Source: Sphaerisporangium sp040683095 | GTDB lineage: Bacteria; Actinomycetota; Actinomycetes; Streptosporangiales; Streptosporangiaceae | Direction of reading: 5' to 3' | DNA length: 64,000 bases | Assembly: GCF_040683095.1 (NCBI RefSeq) | Contig: NZ_JBFBCI010000033.1 | Span: 28,733-92,732, forward strand | Notes under the pieces: model-generated | Told to the model about the DNA's origin: nothing | The model's database searches: none | The model's input: only the letters and a program-made list of their open reading frames with translations | Position numbers and translations under genes: made by a program | Shown here: positions 34,045-42,400 of the stretch, piece after piece | Numbering within the stretch: the stretch's first letter is position 1 | How the letters are laid out: each line of letters starts with the position of its first letter

Positions 34045-35220
34045 CTACGCCCAGGGGCGCAGGAGGACCTTGTTGCAGTGGTTCTCCTTGTTCTTGAACA
34101 TCTCGTACCCACGCGGAGCCTCATCCAGAGGCAGGTGATGGCTGATGACGAAGCTGGGGTCGATGGCGCCCTCACGGATCCTGTTGAGCAGAGGATCCAG
34201 GTAGCGCTGGACGTGGCACTGGCCCGTCTTCATCGTGAGCGACCGGTTCATGAAGGAGCCCATCGGGAACTTGTCCACCAGGCCGCCGTAGACGCCGCTG
34301 ACCGAGACGATCCCGCCGTTGCGGCAGGCGAGGATGGCCTCGCGCAGCGCGTACGGCCGACCGGTCTCCATGCGGGTCGCCTGCTTGGCGCGGTCGTAGG
34401 CCTGGACGGCCCGAACGGGATAGTGGGCCTCCATGCCCACGGCGTCGATGCACGCGTCGGGGCCACGCCCGGCCGTCATGTCGCGGAGCGCGTCCAGGAC
34501 GTCGACCTCCTCGTAGTTGAGCGTCTCGGCGCCCGCCCGCGCGGCGATCTCCAGCCGGTACGGGAAGCGGTCGATGCAGATGACCCGCTCGGCCCCCAAC
34601 AGGTACGCGCTCGCGACCGTGAACTGGCCCACCGGGCCCGCGCCCCACACGGCGATGACGTCGCCCTGCTTGATGTCGCACATCTCCGCGCCCATCCAGC
34701 CGGTGGGGAAGATGTCGGACAGGAACAGCACCTGCTCGTCCGGAAGGTCGTCCTCGACCTTGATCGGCCCGAAGTCGGCGAACGGCACGCGCGCGTACTG
34801 CGCCTGGCCGCCCGGGTAGCCGCCCAACATGTGGGAGTAGCCGAAGATGCCCGCGGGAGCGTGTCCCATGAGCTTCTCGGCCATGCCGGCGTTCGGGTTG
34901 GAGTTCTCGCACACCGAGTACATGCCGTCCGCGCAGGCCAGGCAGTCACCGCACGCGATCGGGAACGGGACGACGACGCGGTCGCCCACGCGCAGCGTCG
35001 TCACCCGCGGGCCGACCTCGACGACCTCGCCCATGAACTCGTGGCCGAGGATGTCGCCCTTCTTCATGGTCGGGATGTACCCGTCGTACAAGTGCAGGTC
35101 CGAGCCGCAGATCGCGCTGGAGGTGATGCGGACGATGGCGTCCCTGGGGTTGAGGATCCGGGGATCCGGCACCTCCCGGACCTCGACGGTGTTACGGCCC
35201 ATCCAGCAGTTCGCCTTCAT
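34045..35220 (-). CDS. Zinc-dependent alcohol dehydrogenase, formaldehyde-dehydrogenase-like
   Basis: The 391-residue MDR protein has catalytic zinc ligands in SSAICGSDLHLYDG and GHEFMGEV. Structural zinc cysteines are at CGDCLACADGMYSVCE and the coenzyme fold at AVWGAGPVGQFTVASA with acidic ICIDRFPYRLE, favouring NAD. Overall layout matches the glutathione-independent formaldehyde dehydrogenase-like branch common in actinomycetes. It is the second gene after the SRPBCC protein, ten bases apart. Oxidation of a small aldehyde or alcohol is likely; the substrate is unproven. Confidence 0.9.
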   Translation of the reverse strand: MKANCWMGRNTVEVREVPDPRILNPRDAIVRITSSAICGSDLHLYDGYIPTMKKGDILGHEFMGEVVEVGPRVTTLRVGDRVVVPFPIACGDCLACADGMYSVCENSNPNAGMAEKLMGHAPAGIFGYSHMLGGYPGGQAQYARVPFADFGPIKVEDDLPDEQVLFLSDIFPTGWMGAEMCDIKQGDVIAVWGAGPVGQFTVASAYLLGAERVICIDRFPYRLEIAARAGAETLNYEEVDVLDALRDMTAGRGPDACIDAVGMEAHYPVRAVQAYDRAKQATRMETGRPYALREAILACRNGGIVSVSGVYGGLVDKFPMGSFMNRSLTMKTGQCHVQRYLDPLLNRIREGAIDPSFVISHHLPLDEAPRGYEMFKNKENHCNKVLLRPWA

Positions 35221-35230
35221 GGGATCCTCC

Positions 35231-36151
35231 TCATCTCACCGGCTGGGCCAGGCGCTGGAAGAGCTGCCGCTGCGCGCGGGTGCCCTCCGGGCTGCCCTCG
35301 GATCGGGTGACCTCGCCGGTCTCGATGACCTGCTTGAACCGGCGCAGGTCGTCGCGCACCTGCTGCTCGGGGTGCTCCCCCAGCAGCCGCGCGAACGCGA
35401 GGCCGAGCCTGCCCGCCCGCGCCTCGTAGTCGATCCGCACGCGGACCTCCGTGCCGCGCCCGCCGGGGGCGTCGGTGAAGCGCACCCAGCCGCTGTTGCG
35501 CACGGTCGCGCCCTCGATCGACCTCCAGGCGATGAGCTGGTCCTCGCGGTCCTCGATGATCTCCGCGTCCCATTCGATGACCTTGTGCGCCGGGCCGCGG
35601 ACCTGCCAGTGCGAGTACCCGCCGCCGATGGACTCCACCGACTCCAGGTGGATCATGAACCGGGGCAGGTTCTCCAGCGTGCGCCAGAACTCGTAGGCCT
35701 CCCGGCGCGGGCGGTTGACCGTGACGGCCGCGCGCAGGTTCGTGGTGGCTTCGGGGCCCGCGCCCGGCTTCGACCGGTTCGCACGCATCGCGGTGTAGAA
35801 GTCTGCCAGCGCGATACCCGCCACCGCCACCGTGGCCGCCGCGGCCCGGCGGCGCCTGTCCCCGTCCCTGTTGGCCACGGCACGGCCCAGCATCGTCAGG
35901 TCCATGGCGTCGCCCGCGACGCGGGTCCATGTCATGGGAGCCGGCCTGCGGGTGCCCAGCAGGGCGGCCGCGTGGAGCAGCTCCCGTACTCCGACGAACC
36001 GTATGGCCTTGTCCGCCCACGGCGAGTCGTCGATGCCGCTGAGACGGCTGATCGCGCCCGGCGCGGCGAGTTGGACCACGCCCATGCCGAGGCTCGCCCA
36101 CCCCAGCGTTGTGGCCAGGCGCCCGGGCATGCGGTGATTCTTTTCGCTCAT
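35231..36151 (-). CDS. Membrane-associated SRPBCC (START-like cyclase/dehydrase) protein
   Basis: The 306-residue protein has an N-terminal half of about 140 residues with hydrophobic stretches (TLGWASLGMGVVQLAAPGAI, AAAATVAVAGIALADFYTAM) typical of the DUF4267-like part. The SRPBCC fold follows (AAVTVNRPRREAYEFWRTLENLPRFM, VIEWDAEIIEDREDQLIAWRSIEG, GTEVRVRIDYE). The family binds hydrophobic ligands; this fused form is often encoded beside zinc alcohol dehydrogenases, as here. ATG 36151 has GTGAGG nine bases upstream. It is the first gene of the operon. Confidence 0.85.
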   Translation of the reverse strand: MSEKNHRMPGRLATTLGWASLGMGVVQLAAPGAISRLSGIDDSPWADKAIRFVGVRELLHAAALLGTRRPAPMTWTRVAGDAMDLTMLGRAVANRDGDRRRRAAAATVAVAGIALADFYTAMRANRSKPGAGPEATTNLRAAVTVNRPRREAYEFWRTLENLPRFMIHLESVESIGGGYSHWQVRGPAHKVIEWDAEIIEDREDQLIAWRSIEGATVRNSGWVRFTDAPGGRGTEVRVRIDYEARAGRLGLAFARLLGEHPEQQVRDDLRRFKQVIETGEVTRSEGSPEGTRAQRQLFQRLAQPVR

Positions 36152-36365
36152 GTGAACCTCACATGGCTGATTACCTCGGATCCGGCCCACCGCCGGCTCA
36201 CCCCGGAACACGCCCGCCAGGGCGCCCGTCAGGCCCGGCCCACGGCGAACCCTCGTACTAACAAGCCGTACCCCTCTGACAAGGGCTAACACTGATCCCG
36301 AAAACCGGGCCCGGATGCCCGCCCCAGCGGCGAACGCGAGACCCGGGACACGCCCGGAAACACCT

Positions 36366-36398
36366 CTGGGCACCGCCCACGAGGTGGACGGTGCCCAG
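36366..36398. terminator. Hairpin downstream of tRNA-Lys
   Basis: Arms CTGGGCACCGCCCAC and GTGGACGGTGCCCAG pair over 15 positions with one mismatch and a GAG loop, five bases after the tRNA 3' end on the minus strand. Confidence 0.7.
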
Positions 36399-36403
36399 TA
36401 AGG

Positions 36404-36477
36404 TGCGCCGCCAGGGACTCGAACCCCGGACCCGCTGATTAAGAGTCAGCTGCTCTAACCAACTGAGCTAGCGGCGC
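36404..36477 (-). tRNA. tRNA-Lys (anticodon CTT)
   Basis: On the minus strand the 74-base sequence folds as a standard cloverleaf. The acceptor is GCGCCGC/GCGGCGC with discriminator A, the D arm AGCTCAGTTGGTTAGAGC, the anticodon loop GACTCTTAATC and the T arm GGGTTCGAGTCCC. The genome encodes only CC after the discriminator (ACCT), so the 3' CCA must be completed by the nucleotidyltransferase. A hairpin terminator follows. Confidence 0.96.
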
Positions 36478-36591
36478 TGGAAGCAGGACAAGATTAGCGC
36501 ACCCTGTGGGCGTCATCGTACGCATCGGGCGGGCTAGGCTGGAACATCGTTCGGGTCGATGACGGGAGTGCCGATGGCGTCGTGATTCGGC

Positions 36592-36760
36592 TCGCCCGCC
36601 GAGGCCAGGGAGCGGCTCGCCGGAGTGGGCTACCTCGCCGGCCGGGGAATGCGCGCGCACGCTGCGCGCGCACGGCAGCGCCGACCTGGACGAGCAGACG
36701 ACAGCGGGCACGCTCGGGGTGGTGCTCAAGCACGCGTCCGACCCCAGGCCCGCGGGGTGA
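36592..36760 (+). pseudogene. Relic of a MoxR-type AAA ATPase (N- and C-terminal scraps)
   Basis: One frame from 36592 reads GSPAEARERLAGVGYLAGRG, which is the usual opening of actinobacterial MoxR/CoxD ATPases just before the Walker A region. A second frame, from 36662 to TGA at 36760, reads LRAHGSADLDEQTTAGTLG and then VVLKHASDP, as at the C-terminus of the same proteins. The Walker A/B core between them is gone and the frames differ. This is an internally deleted pseudogene. The identification is by pattern memory, not alignment. Confidence 0.5.
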
Positions 36761-36830
36761 AGGAACTCGGGCCGGCCGTCGGCTGACGCGGCCTCGACCG
36801 TCCGTGAGTTCGATGGTCCCCGCGTTCGCC

Positions 36831-36965
36831 GATGACCGGGTTCGGGCGTTCCCAGAGGATGTGGCCGGGGTGGGGCTGCTGGAGCGGCACACCGCGTTCG
36901 TCCAGGCGTTGCGCGCGGCCGGGATGATTTGTGACGGACCGCCCGGCGAACGTCACCGGCCATGA
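36831..36965 (+). pseudogene. Relic of a VWA (CoxE-like) protein N-terminus
   Basis: The frame reads VAGVGLLERHTAFVQALRAAG before losing coding character. It resembles the N-terminus of CoxE-like VWA proteins that normally follow MoxR ATPases, as it does here after the MoxR scrap. The VWA domain itself is missing. Together the two relics mark a decayed MoxR-VWA operon beside a tRNA gene. Confidence 0.45.
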
Positions 36966-36971
36966 CCGGAT

Positions 36972-38069
36972 TCACCCCGAAGAGTCGCCGAAGCCGTCCA
37001 GATAGGCGGCGTACTGGAGGCGTTCCTCCTCGACGAGGCGGTGGTGGTCGACGTAGACGTGGTCGAACATCGCCATCGGGTCAGGGTCGGGCATTTCCAG
37101 GCAGCGCTTGCGGACGTCCCTGCCGAGGTCGTCGGCCTCGGCGTCGACCTCGTGGAAGAACTGCTCGTCGGCGAGGTCGTTGGCGATGATGTACGCCCTG
37201 ACCCGGGCGACGGGGTCGCGCGACTTCCAGGTCTCCAGCTCCTCGCGCAGGCGGTAGCGCGTGGGGTCGTCGGAGGTGGTGTGGGCGCCCATGCGGTAGG
37301 TGTACGCCTCGATCAGCATGGGGCCGGCGCCGGAGCGCGCGGCGGCGAGGGCCTTGCGCGTCACGGCGAGGCAGGCGAACACGTCGTTGCCGTCCACCCG
37401 GACGCCGGGGAAGCCGAAACCGTCCGCGCGGCGGTGCAGCGGGATGCGCGACTGCCGCTCCATCGGCGCGGAGATCGCCCACTGGTTGTTCTGGCAGAAG
37501 AACACCACCGGCGCGTTGAACGCCCCGGCCCATACGAAGGCCTCGTTCACGTCGCCCTGCGAGGTGGCGCCGTCCCCGAGGTAGGCGAGGACGGCCGCCT
37601 GGTCGCCGTCGCGCTGGATGCCCATCGCGTACCCCACGCCGTGCAGGGTCTGGCTGCCGATGACGATCGTGTACAGGTGGAAGTTGTGCTCGGCGGGGTC
37701 CCAGCCTCCGTGGTTGACGCCGCGGAACATGCCGAGCAGGTCCACCGGGTCGACGCCGCGGCACCACGCCACGCCGTGCTCGCGGTAGGTGGGGAAGGCC
37801 ATGTCGGCATCGGTGAGGGCCCGTCCCGAACCGATCTGGGCGGCCTCCTGGCCAAGGCAGGAGGCCCAGAGGCCGAGCTGCCCCTGGCGTTGCAGGGCGA
37901 CCGCCTCCTGGTCGAAGCGGCGGACGAGCGCGAGGTCGCGGTAGAGGGACGTGACCTCCGCCGGGGTGAGGGTCAGCTCGTAGTCCGGGTGGTCGCGCAA
38001 CGTCCCGTCCGGGGCCAGCAGCTGGACGTACTCGGAATCGGCCTGGGTGCCCGGCCTCGTCGGCTCCAT
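36972..38069 (-). CDS. 2-oxoacid dehydrogenase E1 component, alpha subunit
   Basis: The 365-residue thiamine-diphosphate enzyme subunit has the ThDP motif GDGATSQGDVNEAFVWAGAFNAPVVFFCQNNQWAIS. It also has the substrate-side CLGQEAAQIGSG, FPTYREHG and the phosphorylation-loop-like YTYRMGAHTTSDDPTRYR. It should decarboxylate pyruvate or a branched-chain 2-oxoacid with an E1-beta partner. No E1-beta, E2 or E3 gene adjoins; the region beyond its stop holds only gene relics, so the rest of the complex must be encoded elsewhere or was lost. AAAGG lies somewhat far (about 15 bases) before ATG 38069. Confidence 0.92.
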   Translation of the reverse strand: MEPTRPGTQADSEYVQLLAPDGTLRDHPDYELTLTPAEVTSLYRDLALVRRFDQEAVALQRQGQLGLWASCLGQEAAQIGSGRALTDADMAFPTYREHGVAWCRGVDPVDLLGMFRGVNHGGWDPAEHNFHLYTIVIGSQTLHGVGYAMGIQRDGDQAAVLAYLGDGATSQGDVNEAFVWAGAFNAPVVFFCQNNQWAISAPMERQSRIPLHRRADGFGFPGVRVDGNDVFACLAVTRKALAAARSGAGPMLIEAYTYRMGAHTTSDDPTRYRLREELETWKSRDPVARVRAYIIANDLADEQFFHEVDAEADDLGRDVRKRCLEMPDPDPMAMFDHVYVDHHRLVEEERLQYAAYLDGFGDSSG

Positions 38070-38217
38070 GTGCGTGTGCCTGCCTTTCAGTCATCCGATC
38101 CCCGGCGTGTTGCGCCGCGGAACGGGACCGAGCGAGGCACGGCGCGGATAGAAGAACGGCGATCAGGTCGCCGGAGCACAAATATAGCCAGCCTCGGTGA
38201 GGGCGCGCTGGAGACAC

Positions 38218-38246
38218 CCCTCGCCGCGCGGGCGGCGCGGCGAGGG
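38218..38246. terminator. Perfect 12-bp hairpin after the NERD gene
   Basis: Arms CCCTCGCCGCGC (38218-38229) and GCGCGGCGAGGG (38235-38246) are exact complements with a 5-base loop, 11 bases past the leftward stop at 38258. Confidence 0.75.
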
Positions 38247-38257
38247 TCACACGCGGG

Positions 38258-39022
38258 TCAGAGCATGCGGCGCAGGATGCGCGCGGCGGTACGGGCCAGG
38301 ACCTCGACCTGCTCGTCGGTCAGCTCGGCGTGCGCGTCCCCGAGGATCCACTTGGACGCCCTGCGCGGCAGGAACAACGTGAGTCCCTCGGCGCTGACCG
38401 CGGGGCCGGTCACGCGGCCTCCGTGGACGACGAGCAGCGGCGAGATCTCGATGGGGATGCCCGTCTCCTTCGACAACAGGTCGGCCATGGAGGCGGCGGC
38501 CTCGACGAGCGGCTTGGACACCGTGACCCCGGACCGTTCGCCGAAGAACAGCTTGCCGCCGTACGCAGCGATGTGGGTGTCGGGGGGCCATGCCTCGTTG
38601 TCCAGGATCCAGACGCCGCCCGGACCGATGACGAGGTGGTCGATGGACGCCTTGCCCGGCACGGCGCGCCCGTCGAGCACGCGGTATCCGTGCTTGGTCA
38701 GCCCGCGGCGCAGGAGCTTGCCGGTGCGGACGGCGCCGCTGCGTTTGCCGCGCCAGACGGCGGTGGCCTCGAACATGCGCCAGGAGATGAAGGCGTCGAC
38801 GCCCCACACTCCCGCGCCGCCGAGGATGCCGATGAGGAAGGGGACCGGGAAGGACCGGTAGAACGCGAGCGCGGTGATGAGGACGAAACCGGCTCCGGCC
38901 ATGATGTTACGCCTGCGGCGGCGTTCTGACCTGGTCTCGCGCCAGCGGAGCTCGTACATCACCGATGGCGAGCCCCACTTGAACTTGTCGTCCGGCGGCA
39001 CGTAGATGGACCCATTAGGCAC
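38258..39022 (-). CDS. NERD-domain membrane protein
   Basis: The protein of about 254 residues has a basic stretch (RSERRRRRN) and two hydrophobic segments (IMAGAGFVLITALAFY, FPVPFLIGILGGAGVWGVDAFI). A NERD (nuclease-related) domain follows: LLRRGLTKHGYRVLDGRAVPGKASIDHLVIGPGGVWILDNEAW. The IDHLVIGP...VWILDNE core matches NERD, but the usual catalytic Lys of E-x-K is replaced (DNEAW), so nuclease activity is doubtful. GTG 39022 with GGGGG upstream is preferred to TTG 39088. Function is unknown. Confidence 0.8.
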   Translation of the reverse strand: MPNGSIYVPPDDKFKWGSPSVMYELRWRETRSERRRRRNIMAGAGFVLITALAFYRSFPVPFLIGILGGAGVWGVDAFISWRMFEATAVWRGKRSGAVRTGKLLRRGLTKHGYRVLDGRAVPGKASIDHLVIGPGGVWILDNEAWPPDTHIAAYGGKLFFGERSGVTVSKPLVEAAASMADLLSKETGIPIEISPLLVVHGGRVTGPAVSAEGLTLFLPRRASKWILGDAHAELTDEQVEVLARTAARILRRML

Positions 39023-39198
39023 CTGAAACCCCCACGATTTCGGGCTCAGTCGGATTACGTTTGGTGGATACCCAACCCGGGGCTCCAACCTGTCAAAAGG
39101 TTATGTAAGTACGCCACCGGCGACACAGCGGGGACGTACCGAATGTCCGCCAGGAGGCATTACCGGGCACTCGGGGAGACCAACATCACAGCCAACCG

Positions 39199-39215
39199 AC
39201 CGACCAGTCGGTACG
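39199..39215. promoter_or_regulatory. Operator of the acyl-CoA dehydrogenase regulator (site 1)
   Basis: Read on the minus strand this is CGTACCGACTGGTCGGT, with the inner palindrome ACCGAC/GTCGGT. It lies 34 bases before the TetR start at 39250. The same 17-bp sequence with two changes recurs at 44659-44675 before the acyl-CoA dehydrogenase operon. Confidence 0.75.
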
Positions 39216-39249
39216 CTGAGGGGGATCGACATTCAGGGAGGACTGCGAG

Positions 39250-39882
39250 ATGAACGGCTCGGCGGCGGGAGCGCCCCGGGAGAAGGACGAGCCCGTGCGC
39301 CGGCGGCTGCTCGGGGCGGCGACGCGGCTGTTCGCCGACAAGGGGTTCGAGGGCACGTCGGTGCAGGAGATCGTGACGGCCGCCGGGGTCACCAAGGGTG
39401 CGATGTACCACTATTTCGGTTCCAAGGATGACCTGCTGCGCGAGATCTACGCCCGCGTGCTGCGCATGCAGACCGAACGCCTCGACCGGTTCGCGGACGC
39501 GCCCGGGCCGGTCGCCACGCGCGTGTACGATGCCGCCGTGGACGTCATCGCGACCACCATCGAGAACCTCGACGACTCCAAGATCTTCTTCAGGTCGATG
39601 CACCAGCTCACGCCCGAGACCCAGCAGGCCGTACGAGCCGAGCGCCGCCGCTACCACGAGCGGTTCCGCGACCTCGTGGCCGAGGGGCAGCGCACGAAGG
39701 TCTTCCGCGACGACGTGCCCGCCGACCTGGTGGCCGACTTCTTCTTCGGCTCCGTCCACCACCTCGGGCTGTGGTACCACACCGAGGGGCCGCTGTCGGG
39801 GGTGGAGATCGGGCGCCACTTCGCCGGGCTGCTGCTCACCTCGCTGCGCCCCGGCGACGGCCCCGGGCCGGCGTCGGGCTGA
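39250..39882 (+). CDS. TetR-family regulator of a fatty-acid/acyl-CoA operon
   Basis: The 210-residue protein has a TetR helix-turn-helix (LLGAATRLFADKGFEGTSVQEIVTAAGVTKGAMYHYFGSKDDLL). Its ligand domain is of the KstR2/FadR-like type (FFRSMHQLTPETQQAVRAERRRYHERF, DFFFGSVHHLGLWYH). ATG 39250 follows AGGGAGGAC. It is convergent with the four-gene leftward acyl-CoA operon at 39935-44607, and the two share a 17-bp operator. An acyl-CoA is the probable inducer. Confidence 0.9.
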   Translation: MNGSAAGAPREKDEPVRRRLLGAATRLFADKGFEGTSVQEIVTAAGVTKGAMYHYFGSKDDLLREIYARVLRMQTERLDRFADAPGPVATRVYDAAVDVIATTIENLDDSKIFFRSMHQLTPETQQAVRAERRRYHERFRDLVAEGQRTKVFRDDVPADLVADFFFGSVHHLGLWYHTEGPLSGVEIGRHFAGLLLTSLRPGDGPGPASG

Positions 39883-39934
39883 CCCGGGATCCGCGCACCA
39901 CGTCATGGACCTCGCCTCGGGAGCCGTCATGGGC

Positions 39935-41134
39935 TCAGGGGCCGGACGGCGCCGGGACGTCGGCCAGGACGGCCAGGGCGTCGCGGTGGTCGCCCGGCGT
40001 GCCGAGCGCGATCTCGTCCGCCTTCGCGCGCTTGAGGTAGAGGTGCACGGGATGCTCCCAGGTCATGCCGAGGCCGCCGTGCATCTGCACGCACTCCTCG
40101 GCCGCGCGCACCGCGACAGTCCCGCACCACGCCTGCGCGACCGCGACCGCCGTCGCCGCGTCGTCCGCACCGCGCCCGTCCGTACCGGCCCCATCGGTAC
40201 CGGCCCCATCCGTACCGGCCCCATCCGTACCGGCCCCATCCGTACCGGTCCCGTCGGCACCGGCCTCGCGCCGCATGGCGGCGGCCAGCGCGTCGGCGGC
40301 GTTACGGGCGGCGGCGCGCGCCTGCACGATCTGCGTCCACAGGTCGGCGAGCCGGTGCTTCAGCGCCTGGAACGAGCCGATGGGCCGGGCGAACTGGTGC
40401 CGCTCCTTGACGTAGGCGACCGTCGTCGACAGGCACCACTCGGCCACCCCGAGCTGCTCGGACGCCAGCAGCCCCGCGCCCAGCTCCAGCGCGGCGCGCA
40501 GGGCGGTGAGGTCGGCGGAGAGCGGCGTGGCGGGGACGCCGTCCAGAGTCACGGTGGCGATCGGCCGGGTCAGGTCCAAGGACACGACCGGCTCGACCAG
40601 GACATCGGCGGCGGCGACGGCGTACAGCTCCCGTCCCGCGGGGACGAGCAGCACGTCGGCGGTCTCGGCGCCCACCACGGCCGTGACACGTCCGCTCAGC
40701 CCGCCCGGCCCGGCCTGCACCGGCCCGGCAGGCACCCGGTACGGGGACGTGGCGAAGGACACCGCGAGCGCGGCGGTGGCGTCACCGGAGGCGAGCGAGG
40801 TGAGAAGCTCCTCGGCGGCGTCGGACCGGGCGGCGAGCAGGGCGCGCGTCGCCATGACCGAGCTGGTCAGGAACGGCACGGGCGTGACCGCGCGGCCGAG
40901 CTCCTCCAGCACGACCGCGGCCTCCCGCGCGGACGCGCCCGCGCCGCCGTACCGCTCGGGGATCAACAGCCCGGCCGCGCCGATGTCCCGGGCCAGCGAC
41001 TTCCACAGCGCGGCGTCGTACGGCGAACCGCTCTCAGCCCGGGCGAGCACCGTCGCGGGCGGGTACCTGTCGGCCAGCAGGTCGCGGACGGCGGCCCGCA
41101 GCTCCTCCTCGACCTCGGAGTACAGCAAGGTCAT
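39935..41134 (-). CDS. Acyl-CoA dehydrogenase family protein (third of the operon)
   Basis: The 399-residue protein has an acyl-CoA dehydrogenase plan: N-terminal helices (LWKSLARDIGAAGLLIPERYGGAGAS), a beta middle and the C-terminal helical domain (RHQFARPIGSFQALKHRLADLW...CVQMHGGLGMTWEHPVHLYLKRAK). The catalytic Glu position is unclear. These family members often act as heterodimer partners, as in steroid side-chain degradation. An insert of about 25 residues made of GTDGA units, encoded by a 15-base minisatellite, interrupts the helical domain. The start overlaps the preceding stop (ATGA). Confidence 0.9.
   Translation of the reverse strand: MTLLYSEVEEELRAAVRDLLADRYPPATVLARAESGSPYDAALWKSLARDIGAAGLLIPERYGGAGASAREAAVVLEELGRAVTPVPFLTSSVMATRALLAARSDAAEELLTSLASGDATAALAVSFATSPYRVPAGPVQAGPGGLSGRVTAVVGAETADVLLVPAGRELYAVAAADVLVEPVVSLDLTRPIATVTLDGVPATPLSADLTALRAALELGAGLLASEQLGVAEWCLSTTVAYVKERHQFARPIGSFQALKHRLADLWTQIVQARAAARNAADALAAAMRREAGADGTGTDGAGTDGAGTDGAGTDGAGTDGRGADDAATAVAVAQAWCGTVAVRAAEECVQMHGGLGMTWEHPVHLYLKRAKADEIALGTPGDHRDALAVLADVPAPSGP
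40181..40265 (-). repeat. 15-bp coding minisatellite in an acyl-CoA dehydrogenase gene
   Basis: Five units of about CGTACCGGCCCCATC plus a partial sixth run head to tail. They encode GTDGA repeats. Three units are identical, so the array is young and likely to vary in copy number between strains without breaking frame. Confidence 0.88.
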
Positions 41135-42309
41135 CGCGGCAGGTCCTTCCAGGGGACGTTCTTGTCGGCGCGGGGTTCGGCGGGCAGGCCGAGCACGCGC
41201 TCGGCGATGATGGTGCGCAGGATCTCGGACGTGCCGCCCTCGATCGAGTTGCCCTTGGCGCGCAGGTAGCGGTAGCCGGGGCCACGGCCGAAGAAGTCGA
41301 CGGACTCCGAGCGCCGGAACGTCCAGTCGTCGTACGCCAGCCCCTCCTCGCGGCGCATCTCGACGTCGAGGCCGGAGAGCTCCTGGTTGAGCCGGGCGAA
41401 GGCGAGCTTCATGCCCGAGCCCTCGGGTCCGGGGGCTCCGGCGGCGAGTTGCTCGCGCAGCCGCGCCCCGGCCAGGCGGGTGACCTCGGCCTCGACCCAC
41501 AGGCCGAGCAGGCGCTGGTGCAGCGCGTGCGTGCGGACCTCGGGCCGCGCGCGCCAGGTCTCCAGCACCGCGCCCATCATGCCCCCGCCGCGCCGCACGG
41601 GCGAGCCGCCGATCGCGACGCGCTCGTTCATCAGCGTGGTCTGCGCGACGCGCCAGCCCTCGCCGACGGCCCCCAGCCTGAGCGTGTCGGGGAGCCGCAC
41701 GCCGGTGAGGAAGACCTCGTTGAACTCGGCCTCGCCCGTGATCTGGCGCAGCGGCCGTACGTCGACGCCGGGCGCGCGCATGTCGCAGACGAAGTACGTG
41801 AGGCCCTGGTGTTTGGGCACGTCCGGGTCGGTGCGGGCCACCAGGATGGCCCAGCGGGCGTGGTGGGCGCCCGATGTCCACACCTTCTGCCCGTCCACCA
41901 CCCATTCGTCCCCGTCGCGTACCGCGCGGGTGGCCAGGGTGGCGAGGTCGGATCCGGCGCCGGGCTCACTGAAGAGCTGGCACCAGATCTCCTCGCCGGT
42001 CCACAGCGGGCGCAGGAAGCGTTTCTTCTGTTCGTCCGTGCCGAAGGCGAGGATCGTCGGCGCGGCCATGCCGAGGCCGATGGCGAGCTTGCCATAGTCC
42101 TGCTGCGGCGTGCCGGTGAACTCCCGATCGACGACGGACTGCCACTCGCGGGGCAGGCCGAGGCCGCCCAGCCCTTCGGGGAAGTGCACCCAGGACAGGC
42201 CCGCGTCGAAGCGCGCCCCGAGGAACTCCGCCGGGGACAGGACCTCCGGGGCATGGCCGGCGAGGAACGCGCGGGCGCGCTCGGCGAGGCCCGCCTCATC
42301 CACTGTCAC
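41131..42309 (-). CDS. Acyl-CoA dehydrogenase (second large subunit type)
   Basis: The 392-residue protein has a clear FAD-binding signature (EIWCQLFSEPGAGSDLATLATRAVRDGDEWVVDGQKVWTSGAHHARWAILVART) and the C-terminal GNSIEGGTSEILRTIIAERVLGLP. It resembles the FadE-type dehydrogenases of branched or steroid side chains that pair with a second subunit; the next gene fits that role. The GTG at 42309 has TTGGAGG eight bases before it and is preferred to an upstream TTG. It oxidises an acyl-CoA to the 2-enoyl-CoA with electrons passing to ETF. Confidence 0.93.
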   Translation of the reverse strand: MTVDEAGLAERARAFLAGHAPEVLSPAEFLGARFDAGLSWVHFPEGLGGLGLPREWQSVVDREFTGTPQQDYGKLAIGLGMAAPTILAFGTDEQKKRFLRPLWTGEEIWCQLFSEPGAGSDLATLATRAVRDGDEWVVDGQKVWTSGAHHARWAILVARTDPDVPKHQGLTYFVCDMRAPGVDVRPLRQITGEAEFNEVFLTGVRLPDTLRLGAVGEGWRVAQTTLMNERVAIGGSPVRRGGGMMGAVLETWRARPEVRTHALHQRLLGLWVEAEVTRLAGARLREQLAAGAPGPEGSGMKLAFARLNQELSGLDVEMRREEGLAYDDWTFRRSESVDFFGRGPGYRYLRAKGNSIEGGTSEILRTIIAERVLGLPAEPRADKNVPWKDLPR

Positions 42310-42400
42310 GAAATATGCCTCCAAATCGCTCGACAACGACCTTCGCGGCCCCGCGGCTTCCCGTACGGCCCCCGCGACAGGCAGCGCGCCCCGGCCCGCC

